Assembly (NCBI GenBank): GCA_026225475.1
Contig: JAMFSU010000009.1
Span: forward strand, 91,999 to 155,998
Length of the DNA stretch: 64,000 nucleotides
Direction of reading: 5' to 3'
Origin: Duganella sp.
GTDB taxonomy: Bacteria; Pseudomonadota; Gammaproteobacteria; Burkholderiales; Burkholderiaceae_D
The notes under the pieces were generated by a model. That model was not told where the DNA came from. It saw only the letters and a list, made by a program, of their open reading frames with translations, and did not search any database. Shown here piece by piece: positions 48,047 through 57,431 of this stretch. The translations under genes and the position numbers were made by a program. Position 1 is the stretch's first letter. The number at the start of each line of letters is the position of its first letter.

Positions 48047-48868
48047 TTATTGCGCCGGCGGCACTGGTGCGACCACCGAACTGTCTGTGCCTGCCGGTGC
48101 CAGCGGCACGTCGGTGATGGCTTCTGCCAGACGCGACAGAATCATCACATCGACCCGCCGATTGCGCTCGCGCCCTTGCGGCGTATCGTTTGATGCCACC
48201 GGCTGGTTGGCGCCATGGCCCACCGCAGTCAAGCGCAGCGGGTCGATACCATGATCGTTGAACAGGCGCGCTACCGTGCTGGCGCGAATCGCCGACAGCT
48301 CCCAATTGGAGGGATACAGGCTGGTATTAATCGACGAATTATCGGTATGCCCTTCGATCTGAATAGCGTGATCGTCATTCTTGAGCACCTTGGCAATGGC
48401 AATCAGCGTTTCTTCCGACGTCTTGCTGAGTTTGGCATCGGCCGGGGCAAACAAGACATTGGCATTGATTTCGACATTCACGCCGACACTAGTCTGGGTC
48501 ACCCGTACCTTGCCCTGTTGTACCAGCGGTGCCAGCACTTGCATGATGTCGCGCGCCATGTCGGTCATGCGCTCTTTTTCGCGCCGCAAAGCCTCATTGC
48601 TGCGCGGCTTGGGCGTCGGCAATTTAGGTGTGACGGCGGTTGAGGTGTTCGGACCACCGGTCTGTACGATGATCGGTGCGGTGGCTAGCGGGGCATTGCC
48701 GAAGGCGGTGACCAGCGCATTGGCAAGAATCTTGTACTTGCCTTCATTGACCTGGGAAATTGCATACATGACCACGAAGAAGGCAAACAACAACGTGATG
48801 AAATCGGCGTAAGAAACCAGCCAGCGCTCGTGATTCTCATGTTCTTCTTCAGGTTTCTTGCGCGCCAT
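48047..48868 (-). CDS. motD: Flagellar motor stator protein MotD (MotB family)
   Basis: A 273-residue stator B subunit. WLVSYADFITLLFAFFVVMY holds the single membrane helix with the proton-binding Asp (D22). A plug-like charged segment follows, then the OmpA-type peptidoglycan-binding domain (about 130-250) with IQIEGHTDNSSINTSLYPSN and RLTAVGHGANQPVASND. The gene order fliA-motC-motD and the short N-terminus mark it as MotD rather than MotB. Last gene of the large che-flh operon. Confidence 0.94.
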   Translation of the reverse strand: MARKKPEEEHENHERWLVSYADFITLLFAFFVVMYAISQVNEGKYKILANALVTAFGNAPLATAPIIVQTGGPNTSTAVTPKLPTPKPRSNEALRREKERMTDMARDIMQVLAPLVQQGKVRVTQTSVGVNVEINANVLFAPADAKLSKTSEETLIAIAKVLKNDDHAIQIEGHTDNSSINTSLYPSNWELSAIRASTVARLFNDHGIDPLRLTAVGHGANQPVASNDTPQGRERNRRVDVMILSRLAEAITDVPLAPAGTDSSVVAPVPPAQ

Positions 48869-48892
48869 GCGTTAGGCTCCGGGGAAGATGAC

Positions 48893-49639
48893 TCAGGCGT
48901 TCTCGAAATAGGAATTGGCGCGTTCTTCAATAACGCGCGGATTATCCCCACTGGCGATGCCGAACAAGCTGTCGGCAATCATTTCGCGTTGCTGCACCTG
49001 TGCCGCCAGCAAGACTTTGAGTTTGTTGGCAACCGGAAGAAGGAATAGATTGGCCAGACCCACGCCGTAAATCGTGGCCACGAATGCCACTGCGATACCG
49101 CCGCCCAGACGGGCTGGATCGGACAGATTTTCCATCACATGAATCAGGCCCAGCACCGCACCCAGAATGCCGACAGTAGGCGCATAGCCACCCGCCGACT
49201 CCCAGATCTTGAGGGCCTGGCGTTGCTGGGTTTCGTAGGTGGAAATATCGATTTCGAGAATCTCGAGCAGTTTGGCTGGCGTGATGCCATCGATCAACAG
49301 GCGCAGGCCTTTTTTGATGAAGGGATCAGTGGCCTGGTTCATTTGCTCTTCCAGATGCAGCAAACCTTCGCGCCGCGAAATGGTACTCCATGCCGAGATG
49401 TTCTCGATCAATTGACGATGATCGCGCTGGGGCGGTGAAAAGACCCAGGCCAGCAATTTGACGCCGCGCACGACACTGTCGAGGCGGGTCTGCAACAACA
49501 CCGCGCCGACCGTCCCTGCCACCACAATCAGCATGGCCGTCGGTTGCAACAACGAACCGAGATGGCCACCCTCCAGAAGCTGCCCCAGGATGATACCGCC
49601 CAGGGCCAACAACAATCCCGCTACGCTACTCCAGTCCAA
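48893..49639 (-). CDS. motC: Flagellar motor stator protein MotC (MotA family)
   Basis: A 248-residue stator A subunit with four predicted membrane helices. The N-terminal VAGLLLALGGIILGQLLEGG, the PTAMLIVVAGTVGAVLLQ segment and the conserved GGYAPTVGILGAVLGLIHVM with the functionally important Pro, then GGGIAVAFVATIYGVGLAN, are typical. Its start overlaps the fliA stop by 19 bases; motD follows 24 bp later. Confidence 0.95.
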   Translation of the reverse strand: MDWSSVAGLLLALGGIILGQLLEGGHLGSLLQPTAMLIVVAGTVGAVLLQTRLDSVVRGVKLLAWVFSPPQRDHRQLIENISAWSTISRREGLLHLEEQMNQATDPFIKKGLRLLIDGITPAKLLEILEIDISTYETQQRQALKIWESAGGYAPTVGILGAVLGLIHVMENLSDPARLGGGIAVAFVATIYGVGLANLFLLPVANKLKVLLAAQVQQREMIADSLFGIASGDNPRVIEERANSYFENA

Positions 49640-50355
49640 GCTTGCTCCCTCAATGTCGAGCGCATACGGGCAATCGCCTGACTATGGAGCTGGCACACCC
49701 GCGACTCGGAAACGCCCATGACGGCGCCGATTTCCTTCAGGTTCATCTCTTGTTCGTAATACAAGCCCATGAGCATTTTTTCGCGCTCAGGCAAGGCCTT
49801 GATCGAGTCTATCACGGCATCGCGGAAGCCTCCGTCGACCAGATTTTGCAACGGGTCGTCGCTCTCACTGGTCTGATGGCGGTCGAGAAAATGCTCATGA
49901 CCGCCATCGGCATCATGAAAATCTTCGTAATAGATCAACTGATGACCACCACACTCGGTCAACATGTCCTGATAGTCGGCCAGGCTCAGCTTGAGCTGCT
50001 TGGCCACTTCCGCTTCCGTGGGCGGCCGTCCCAGCTGTTGCAACAGCGTGTGGATGGCCTCCTCGATCTTGCGCGTGCTTTGACGGATGCTGCGCGGCAG
50101 CCAGTCGCTGCTGCGCAGTTCGTCCAGCATGGCACCGCGGATGCGTTGCACCGCATAGGTTTCAAACTGCGCGCCATGCGTTTCTTCATAGCGATTGACG
50201 GCATCAAGCAGGCCCATCATGCCGGCTTGAATTAAATCATCAACCTCCACGCTGGGAGGAAGTTTTGCCTTCAACTGATGCGCCAGCTTTTTGACCAGCG
50301 GCGCATGCCGTTCTAGCAAACTTGTTTTTTCCGTCTTGCCATTGACGTTATACAT
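49621..50355 (-). CDS. fliA: RNA polymerase sigma factor for flagellar genes, FliA (sigma-28)
   Basis: A 244-residue sigma factor directing late flagellar transcription. Region 2 (about 20-85: KLPPSVEVDDLIQAGMMGLL, DAVNRYEETHGAQFETYAVQ, RIRGAMLDELRSSDWLPRS), region 3 and region 4 with the helix-turn-helix (NLKEIGAVMGVSESRVCQLH) are all present. Its targets in this window include the sigma-28 promoters at fliC, flgM and flgK. Six bp after flhG; antagonised by FlgM (47159-47494). Confidence 0.98.
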   Translation of the reverse strand: MYNVNGKTEKTSLLERHAPLVKKLAHQLKAKLPPSVEVDDLIQAGMMGLLDAVNRYEETHGAQFETYAVQRIRGAMLDELRSSDWLPRSIRQSTRKIEEAIHTLLQQLGRPPTEAEVAKQLKLSLADYQDMLTECGGHQLIYYEDFHDADGGHEHFLDRHQTSESDDPLQNLVDGGFRDAVIDSIKALPEREKMLMGLYYEQEMNLKEIGAVMGVSESRVCQLHSQAIARMRSTLREQAWTGVA

Positions 50356-50361
50356 AACACG

Positions 50362-51201
50362 TCACACTCCGAGACTGGCACCATCGGTTGCCATACCGTA
50401 CGTGCCTTTGGTGAGGTTGGATAACGAAAACTGACCAGCCAGGCGCTTGAAGGCCAAACTGGCGCCGGTCAGCGGAAACGCTTCCAACACGGTGCGCCCC
50501 TGCCCGGATGCACGACGGATGTGTTCGTCGGCCGGGATCGAGCCCATGAAATTCAATTGCGCTGCCAGATAACGATTGGCAGTTTGCGCCATATTGGCAT
50601 ACACCATCTGTGCTTCCGCTTCCGAGCCGCCACTGACCAGCAAGCTGAACGGACGGCGGCCAAGGCGGTCACTCAAATCCTTGAGCAACACATAGGCGGC
50701 CTTGATCGAGCTCGGCGTGGTCGACATATGCACCACGATTTCGCCCATTTCCATGGCTGGCACCGGCAAGGCATCTTCATCGCTGAGTTCGCCATTGACC
50801 AGCGTAACATCGGATTCAGCCGTCAATGCATCAAAGATTTCTGCCAGACGCGAAGCTTGCGGATGGGTCGAGGCCGACACATTCTTGCGCGACAGCCGGG
50901 CCAGCGCAAAACCCTCCGGCACCATACGCACGGCCTCATCCATGCCGCGCTCCTGGCGCGCCACATCGAGCAAAGTCGCCACCACGATACCGCCAAAGCG
51001 TGACAACACACCTGACGGCGTCATGCAGGCATCCACCAGCAAGGCGTTGTGATCATTGGCCGCCAGCGAGGCTGCCAGATTGATCAACATGGCCCCCTTT
51101 TCATCGTCAGGCAGCACTGAGAAGAACGTGAACACGCGCGGAGTTGGTCGCTCCAACAGCCGCCGCAATCCTTCTGCCTGATCTGTATCGTAACTAGCCA
51201 A
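50362..51201 (-). CDS. flhG: FlhG/FleN-like MinD-family protein with degenerate P-loop
   Basis: A 279-residue member of the MinD/FlhG group that controls flagellar number together with FlhF. The N-terminal DQAEGLRRLLE helix is the FlhG signature that activates the FlhF GTPase. The deviant Walker A (KGGVGKT) is replaced by SVLPDDEKGA at 28-37: only the C-terminal Lys remains. The switch II Asp (usually D-T-G/A) is Asn in VTLVNGEL. LLVDAC keeps the switch I Asp. It most likely does not hydrolyse ATP; whether the family in this lineage works this way is unknown. Overlaps flhF by eight bases. Confidence 0.88.
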   Translation of the reverse strand: MASYDTDQAEGLRRLLERPTPRVFTFFSVLPDDEKGAMLINLAASLAANDHNALLVDACMTPSGVLSRFGGIVVATLLDVARQERGMDEAVRMVPEGFALARLSRKNVSASTHPQASRLAEIFDALTAESDVTLVNGELSDEDALPVPAMEMGEIVVHMSTTPSSIKAAYVLLKDLSDRLGRRPFSLLVSGGSEAEAQMVYANMAQTANRYLAAQLNFMGSIPADEHIRRASGQGRTVLEAFPLTGASLAFKRLAGQFSLSNLTKGTYGMATDGASLGV

Positions 51202-52669
51202 GGATCACCTCGCGCAGGGTCTTGTCATTCATTGCAGTTGCGGTTGGTCCAATCACGACCGGCAATTCGGCATCTTGGAATTCAAATGGTCCAGTTTCGC
51301 GCTTGAGCTTGAAAGCACGATCGGCCAGATACAACTTGTTGGCAACGTGCAGATCTTCCGGCACGCGCTGGCCGTTGGCGACGTAATAGAGATTGAGCTT
51401 TTGGCGAATCACGACGTCGAGCACATTGCCGATGGTCGCCGCTTCATCCAGCTTGGTGATGATGCAACCGGCCAGCCCTTCACTCGAATAGGCGCTGACC
51501 ACTTCATTGAGCGTGCCACCGGTGGCGGTCGAGTTCAGACACAGCAAGCGCTTGATGTCGGTACCGGCGCCAGACAGCATGGCTGCCTGCTCGGCCACCA
51601 TTTGATCGCGCTGGCCCATGCCGGCGGTGTCGATCAACACGGTGTGCTTGCCACGCAGTTCGTCGAGCGCGATACGCAGATCGGATTCATCCTTGACCGA
51701 GTGCACCATCACGCCAAGAATCTTGCCGTAGATACGCAACTGTTCGTAGCCGCCGATACGGTAACCGTCGGTGGTGATCAGTGCCAGCTTGCCAGGACCG
51801 TGACGCATTACACAACGTGCCGCCAACTTGGCTGTGGTGGTGGTCTTGCCAACGCCGGTCGGGCCGACCAACGCATAGACGCCGCCATTTTCCAGCAACT
51901 CATTTTCGTTGGCCATGGTCATCATGTTCTTGGCCAACACCGACTTGACCCAGAACATCGCATCCTGCGGCTTGGCATTGGCCGGCAGATTTTCCGTGAT
52001 CAGACGCGACAGGCTGGCGCTGAAACCAGCTGCCAGCATTTCACGCATGATTGCGGCTTTGACCGGCTCACGCTTTTGCGTACCACCCCAGGAAATTTCT
52101 GCCAGTTGGGTTTCCAGCACACCACGCATCGAGCGGATTTCCGTCATCACATCTGACAGGATCTCGTCGTATTCCTTACCATCAAACTCGGCCATAACGC
52201 TGGAGGGCTGTTGGGCTGGCTGAGCTGGTGCTTTCGGATTGGCTGGCTGGCGAGTCGCCGCGGCAGCAGGCGCTGCGGCAGTCTTGGCAGCAGCAGGAGC
52301 GGCAATCTGCTCCTTGACACGCGCGGCATTGCGAGTACGCCAGACGCGTGCATCGGCTTGTGCCGTATTGTGTTCAATGGCTGGCGTCGGGTCGGCTGGC
52401 GGCGCGACTTCATGACGCTGACGCGGCACCGCAGCTTGTGCCGTTGCGGCCGGCGCTGCTGGCGCTCGATGCGCCGGCGGTCGCGGCACACCATCCTTGG
52501 AAGCAGCAGGCACAGCCAATGAAGACATGTCTTCATTGGCCATCGCCAGGATCTCAACGCCGTCGTCAATATTGCGGTTAGACAAAATGACGGCATCCGG
52601 ACCGAGCGATTCACGCACTTGGCGCCATGCATCTCGAGATGATCCCGCGATAAATTTTTTAACGTTCAT
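51194..52669 (-). CDS. flhF: Flagellar biosynthesis GTPase FlhF
   Basis: A 491-residue SRP-type GTPase that sets the site of flagellar assembly, often the pole. The N-terminal B domain (about 1-200) is Ala/Pro-rich and disordered after MNVKKFIAGSSRDAWRQVRE; the NG domain has G1 LVGPTGVGKTTTTAKLAAR and G3 VLIDTAGMGQRDQM, then KLDEA(A) as G4-like TKLDEA. The GTPase activator is FlhG (next gene). Starts by overlap with flhA (ATGA). Confidence 0.96.
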   Translation of the reverse strand: MNVKKFIAGSSRDAWRQVRESLGPDAVILSNRNIDDGVEILAMANEDMSSLAVPAASKDGVPRPPAHRAPAAPAATAQAAVPRQRHEVAPPADPTPAIEHNTAQADARVWRTRNAARVKEQIAAPAAAKTAAAPAAAATRQPANPKAPAQPAQQPSSVMAEFDGKEYDEILSDVMTEIRSMRGVLETQLAEISWGGTQKREPVKAAIMREMLAAGFSASLSRLITENLPANAKPQDAMFWVKSVLAKNMMTMANENELLENGGVYALVGPTGVGKTTTTAKLAARCVMRHGPGKLALITTDGYRIGGYEQLRIYGKILGVMVHSVKDESDLRIALDELRGKHTVLIDTAGMGQRDQMVAEQAAMLSGAGTDIKRLLCLNSTATGGTLNEVVSAYSSEGLAGCIITKLDEAATIGNVLDVVIRQKLNLYYVANGQRVPEDLHVANKLYLADRAFKLKRETGPFEFQDAELPVVIGPTATAMNDKTLREVILG

Positions 52670-54759
52670 GCTTGCCCTCCAACTAGGCTGGTAACTTTAA
52701 TCGTTTTTGAATCAGGAACTTCGGCGTGCGAAAGTACCCGCAGCTGAGGCATTGCGCGTCGCAGGAAGCGCGCCAGCAATGCCCGCAACGGCCCGGGAAC
52801 CAACAATACCGGGGTTAAACCCAACTGCTCTTGATGCCGTGCTGCATTTTCTGTTTGTGAAATCAGGGCATCGGCCAGACCTGGTTCGATACCGCCGCCA
52901 TCCGGACCGCTGGCTTGCAGCGCCTGCATCAGCAGACGTTCGAGCTTGCCATCGAGCGTCATCACCGACAGTTCGCTCTCGGTCGGGAAGATCTGCTGCA
53001 CGATGGCCCGGCCCAATGCGATACGCACGATGGCGGTCAATTCGGTCGGTTCTTGAATCCGTGGCGCATGTTCCGACAACGCTTCGATGATAGTCCGCAT
53101 ATCGCGAATATGCACGCCTTCGGAGAGCAGGTTTTGCAACACTTTTTGCAGAGTGCCCAACGGGATCAGTTTCGGCACCAGATCTTCGACCAGCTTGGGC
53201 GATTCCTTGCCGATGTGGTCGAGCAATTGTTGCACTTCCTGGCGGCCCAGCAACTCGGCTGCGTGCAACGTAATCAAATGGTTCAGGTGGGTGGCAATCA
53301 CGGTGCCGGTATCGACCACGGTGTAACCCATGGTCTGGGCCATTTCGCGCATGCCGTTTTCGATCCACACGGCAGGCAGGCCGAAGGCTGGATCGCTGGT
53401 CATCAGACCTGGCAAGGGACCGGTCACCATACCCGGATTGATCGCCAGAAACTGACCAAAGGTGGCTTCGCCCTTGCCGATTTCGACACCCTTCAAGGCG
53501 ATCCGGTAAGCCGATGGCTTCAGTTCCAGATTGTCGCGAATATGCACTGGCGGCGACAGGAAACCGACTTCCTGCGCAAACTTCTTGCGGATACCCTTAA
53601 TCCGCCGCAACAGTTCGCCGCCCTGTCCCTTGTCGACCAGCGGGATCAGACGATAACCGACTTCCAGACCGAGCGTATCGACCGGCAGAATATCTTGCCA
53701 GGTCGCCTCTTCCACTTCCGACGAGGTAATGGCAGGCGCCACTGGCATCGCATCGGACTTGGCCTTGGCAATCCGCTTGGAGACGGCATACGCACTACCG
53801 CCCAGGATCGCTGCCAGGGCGACGAAGGCCATATGCGGCATGCCGGGAATCAGGCCCATGCCACCAATGATGCCAGCAGTCATGTACAGCACTTCCGGCT
53901 TGGCAAACAATTGATTGACCAACTGGCTACCGACGTCATCATCGGTGGCCACACGAGAAACCACCACACCGGCGGCAGTCGAGATGATCAGCGAAGGAAT
54001 CTGCGCCACCAGGCCGTCACCGATGGCCAGCAAGGTGTAGTTCTTCAATGCCTGATCAAACGCCAGATCATGCTGAATCATACCGACCACCAGACCGCCG
54101 ACGATATTGACCACGGTGACGATGATGCCGGCCACGGCATCGCCGCGCACGTATTTACTGGCACCGTCCATGGCGCCGTAGAATTCAGCTTCTTGCGATA
54201 CTTCGCGGCGGCGTGCGCGCGCTTCTGGTTCGCCGATCATGCCGGAGTTGAGATCGGCATCGATTGCCATCTGCTTACCAGGCATCGCATCCAGCGTGAA
54301 ACGGGCGCCCACTTCAGCAATCCGGCCGGCGCCTTTGGTGACCACGGTAAAGTTGATGATGGTCAAGATCACAAACACCACGATACCGACGGTATAGTTA
54401 CCACCAATCAAGAAGTGACCGAACGCTTCAATCACCTTACCGGCAGCATCGGGACCAGTGTGGCCTTCGGTCAGCACCACGCGGGTCGAGGCGACGTTCA
54501 GGGACAGCCGCAGCATGGTACTCACCAGCAGCACCGCTGGGAAGGCCACGAAGTCGAGCGGCTTGACCGTGTACAAGGCCGTCAGCAGCACAATCACCGA
54601 CAGCGAAATATTGAAACTGAAGAGGATATCGAGCAACACCGCAGGCAACGGCAGCACCATCATTGCCAGCATCATGACGATGAGAATCGGCGCTGCCAGC
54701 GCCTTGGCGTGCTTGGCCTGAACCCAGGTTGGCAGTTGTTTCAAACTAGCAACGTTCAT
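52666..54759 (-). CDS. flhA: Flagellar export gate protein FlhA
   Basis: A 697-residue major export-gate protein. Eight N-terminal helices (about 20-330) contain the FHIPEP region RIAEVGARFTLDAMPGKQMA followed by IDADLNSG; a long cytoplasmic domain (about 360-697) binds chaperone-substrate complexes (LVPKLIPLGTLQKVLQNLLS, AHNEVP-like HAEVPDSKTIKV near the end). Starts by ATGA overlap with flhB and ends by ATGA overlap with flhF. Confidence 0.98.
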   Translation of the reverse strand: MNVASLKQLPTWVQAKHAKALAAPILIVMMLAMMVLPLPAVLLDILFSFNISLSVIVLLTALYTVKPLDFVAFPAVLLVSTMLRLSLNVASTRVVLTEGHTGPDAAGKVIEAFGHFLIGGNYTVGIVVFVILTIINFTVVTKGAGRIAEVGARFTLDAMPGKQMAIDADLNSGMIGEPEARARRREVSQEAEFYGAMDGASKYVRGDAVAGIIVTVVNIVGGLVVGMIQHDLAFDQALKNYTLLAIGDGLVAQIPSLIISTAAGVVVSRVATDDDVGSQLVNQLFAKPEVLYMTAGIIGGMGLIPGMPHMAFVALAAILGGSAYAVSKRIAKAKSDAMPVAPAITSSEVEEATWQDILPVDTLGLEVGYRLIPLVDKGQGGELLRRIKGIRKKFAQEVGFLSPPVHIRDNLELKPSAYRIALKGVEIGKGEATFGQFLAINPGMVTGPLPGLMTSDPAFGLPAVWIENGMREMAQTMGYTVVDTGTVIATHLNHLITLHAAELLGRQEVQQLLDHIGKESPKLVEDLVPKLIPLGTLQKVLQNLLSEGVHIRDMRTIIEALSEHAPRIQEPTELTAIVRIALGRAIVQQIFPTESELSVMTLDGKLERLLMQALQASGPDGGGIEPGLADALISQTENAARHQEQLGLTPVLLVPGPLRALLARFLRRAMPQLRVLSHAEVPDSKTIKVTSLVGGQA

Positions 54760-55937
54760 CGGGCAGCCCTAGCTTGTGCGGCAGCAGTTGCGGCCTTGCG
54801 TTTGTACAACGGATCATCCATTTCCTTCGGCACTTCAAGCTCATCTGGAGCATCCGGGCGCATGCCGCCACGGGTGTTATAAGTACGCAACTGGAACACA
54901 TAGGCCAGCACTTCGGCCACTGCGGTATAGAGCGCTTCAGGAATTTCATCACCGATTTCGGTGTTGTAGTGCAAGGCACGCGCCAGCGGCGGCGCTTCCA
55001 GCAATGGCACATTGTTTTCTGCGGCCATTTCACGAATGCGCAAGGCCACCGCATCGGTACCCTTGGCCACCACGGTCGGCGCCGACATTGCGCCTTCGCT
55101 ATACTTCAGCGCCACGGCAAAGTGGGTCGGGTTAGTCACCACCACATCGGCAGTCGGCACTGCCGACATCATCCGGCGCCGTGCAGCAGCACGTTGCAAT
55201 TGGCGAATCTTGCCCTTGATCAACGGATCACCATCGGACTCCTTGTGCTCCTGCTTGATCTCTTGCCGCGTCATCTTCAGCTTGCGGGTGTAACTCCACA
55301 ATTGATAAGGCACGTCAATGGCAGCAATCACAATCAGTGCACACACCATAGTGATAAAGCTCGACCACAGCAAATACGGCATATGGCTGCTGCTGGTCTT
55401 GAGCGGCTCGACACTGAGGTTGAGCACGGAATCAATTTGATGCTTGATGGCCAACCAGGAAATCGTGCCGACCAGGATCGTCTTCAGAATGCCCTTGCCC
55501 AATTCCACCAGTGAATTGAGCGAAAACAGATTCATCACGCCCTTGATTGGATTCATCCGTTCAAACTTGGGCAACAGCGCGCCGCTATTGAACATCCAGC
55601 CACCCATGATTAGCGGCGCCGCGACGGCTGCCACCAACATCATGCAAGCAATCGGAATACAGGCAACCGCCACATCCATGAAGCGCCCGCCCAGAAAACC
55701 GAACAGCAAGGCCGGGTCGTACGCCATTTCACGCTCGAAACTGAGGGTGTCGGTCATCAATCGATTCAAGCTTTGCACCAAAGGACCCGTAAACATCCAT
55801 AAGGCACTGCCGCCGATCAACAACATGACGCAGGTAGCCATTTCGCGTGAACGCGGCACGTCACCTTGCTCACGGGCCTTTTCTAGGCGTTTCCCCGTGG
55901 GCTGTTCGGTCCGTTCTTGATCGCTTTCTTCGGCCAC
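54756..55937 (-). CDS. flhB: Flagellar export switch protein FlhB
   Basis: A 393-residue export switch protein. N-terminal ESDQERTEQPTGKRLEKARE, four membrane helices and the autocleavage motif NPTH at 269-272 (VVVTNPTHFAVALKY) are present; the C-terminal cytoplasmic part interacts with FliK. GTG start with AGGGGAG six bases upstream. First gene of the flhB-flhA-flhF-flhG-fliA-motC-motD run, 285 bp after cheZ. Confidence 0.97.
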   Translation of the reverse strand: MAEESDQERTEQPTGKRLEKAREQGDVPRSREMATCVMLLIGGSALWMFTGPLVQSLNRLMTDTLSFEREMAYDPALLFGFLGGRFMDVAVACIPIACMMLVAAVAAPLIMGGWMFNSGALLPKFERMNPIKGVMNLFSLNSLVELGKGILKTILVGTISWLAIKHQIDSVLNLSVEPLKTSSSHMPYLLWSSFITMVCALIVIAAIDVPYQLWSYTRKLKMTRQEIKQEHKESDGDPLIKGKIRQLQRAAARRRMMSAVPTADVVVTNPTHFAVALKYSEGAMSAPTVVAKGTDAVALRIREMAAENNVPLLEAPPLARALHYNTEIGDEIPEALYTAVAEVLAYVFQLRTYNTRGGMRPDAPDELEVPKEMDDPLYKRKAATAAAQARAAR

Positions 55938-56222
55938 TGCCGCTCCCCTGTTGCTCGCCGTCAGTTAAAAAGACGGATTTTCGAGACTATCAGAGAGGAT
56001 TATTGGCGAAACGGGGATTAAATCATCGTAGGAATAAGAGGCGAAACGCCCCGTTTTTCGATGCAGGAGATGCGCAGCACATCTGCGTTGTGCGATGCAA
56101 AACGAGATATGCAGGCAAAATCAGACCAGATAGATTGCGAAAAGACCACGATGGGAGATCGTCAACGGTGCTGGGCCGAGAATAAATTTCTAACAAAAAC
56201 AAGAGCTTAGCAAGAAAGCCAC

Positions 56223-56879
56223 TTAAAAACCGAGGCTCTCCAGCAAATCATCGACCTGACTTTGATCGGCGATGACGTCCTTGCCGGTCGGATTGATCTG
56301 CGGCCCGTTGAGCAAGCCGTTATCTTCGCGTTTTGCTTCCGACGGTGCGTAATCAACCAACAATTGCACCAATTGGCTTTCAATATTATGTGCTACCTCG
56401 GTCACACGCTTGATCACCTGCCCGGTCAGATCCTGAAAATCCTGCGCCATCATGATGTCGAGCAACTGTTGCTTGGTTTGATTGACATCATCGCGCGTGG
56501 CGTGCAAATAAGCCTGGGTCTTGGCCGCCAGGGCACGGTAATCGGCTTCCGAAAAACTGCCTTCGGCAACTGCCTTCCACTCATTCTCCAGCGTCGCAGC
56601 ACCCTCGCCGATGCGGTCCTGCATTGGACCGGCGGTCTCGGTGGCATTGAGCACGCGTTGTGCCGCCTTCTCGGTCATCATCGCCACGTATTCAAGGCGA
56701 TCACGCGCGTCCGGCATGTCGCTGGCAGCCTTCTCCAGCAAACGGTCAAAGCCGAGACCGCGCAGATTATCATGCAAGCTGCGCGTCATATGCCCGATAC
56801 GGGCCAGGAACTGGTCCTGGTGATCTGCTGGCTGACCTACTTCAGCCGGCGCAGCAGCACCTTGGATAGTGCTGTCCAT
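56223..56879 (-). CDS. cheZ: Protein phosphatase CheZ
   Basis: A 218-residue helical phosphatase for phospho-CheY. The conserved DFQDLTGQVIKRV holds the catalytic Gln and Asp; the C-terminus DQSQVDDLLESLGF is the CheY-binding peptide. The longer frame (from 56927) was rejected because GGAGG lies directly upstream of the ATG at 56879. Two bases after cheY. Confidence 0.97.
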   Translation of the reverse strand: MDSTIQGAAAPAEVGQPADHQDQFLARIGHMTRSLHDNLRGLGFDRLLEKAASDMPDARDRLEYVAMMTEKAAQRVLNATETAGPMQDRIGEGAATLENEWKAVAEGSFSEADYRALAAKTQAYLHATRDDVNQTKQQLLDIMMAQDFQDLTGQVIKRVTEVAHNIESQLVQLLVDYAPSEAKREDNGLLNGPQINPTGKDVIADQSQVDDLLESLGF

Positions 56880-56880
56880 A

Positions 56881-57276
56881 TTAACCTCCGGCATCCAGCT
56901 TTTCGAAAATCTTGCCGAGTTTTTCATCTAGCGTGGCAGCCGTGAACGGCTTGACCACATAGCCATTGGCGCCAGCTTGCGCTGCGGCAACGATGTTTTC
57001 CTTTTTGGCTTCGGCGGTGACCATCAGCACTGGCAACTTCGACAATGCAGGATCCTTGCGGATTTCCTGCAACATGGTCAAGCCATCCATATTTGGCATA
57101 TTCCAGTCGGACACGACGAAATCAAATTGGTCGCTACGCAGCTTGTGCAGCGCTTGTACGCCATCTTCAGCTTCGTCGACATTGGTGTAACCAAGCTCTT
57201 TGAGCAGGTTACGAACGATGCGGCGCATCGTGGAGAAATCATCTACAACGAGAAATTTGGTATTTGGGCCGGCCAT
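56881..57276 (-). CDS. cheY: Chemotaxis response regulator CheY
   Basis: A 131-residue single-domain receiver. Phosphoacceptor D57 ([12 protein letters not shown]), acidic pair D12-D13, switch residues T/A in VLMVTAEA and K109-like PFTAATL (VVKPF) are present. It binds FliM to reverse the motor. GGAG precedes the ATG; a GTG two codons upstream is less likely. A weak sigma-28 promoter lies upstream at 57310-57337. Confidence 0.98.
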   Translation of the reverse strand: MAGPNTKFLVVDDFSTMRRIVRNLLKELGYTNVDEAEDGVQALHKLRSDQFDFVVSDWNMPNMDGLTMLQEIRKDPALSKLPVLMVTAEAKKENIVAAAQAGANGYVVKPFTAATLDEKLGKIFEKLDAGG

Positions 57277-57309
57277 GATCACTCCATTGATTCAAAACAA
57301 TTGTTGACT

Positions 57310-57337
57310 ATAACGACATGTAAATGTCGAAACTTAA
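57310..57337 (-). promoter_or_regulatory. Weak sigma-28 promoter candidate of cheY-cheZ
   Basis: Read on the minus strand: TTAAGTTT, 12 bases, GTCGTTAT. Seven of eight and five of eight matches, with a 12-base spacer. The spacer carries the inverted repeat CGACAT-N4-ATGTCG. Confidence 0.35.
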
Positions 57338-57431
57338 GGCCCAGTTGCGAATAAAAGCTACTGCTTACCTCGGCTTTGATCTTTTTACAGATCAGACTAC
57401 GGATGAAACGATAGGCTGCATGGTACGCCAA

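Noticed and set aside
52915..54882. Very long open frame antisense to flhA
   Set aside because: The opposite strand is clearly flhA; high-GC codon bias leaves long antisense frames. The same applies to frames antisense to cheB (57324-58673) and the MCP (60555-61982).
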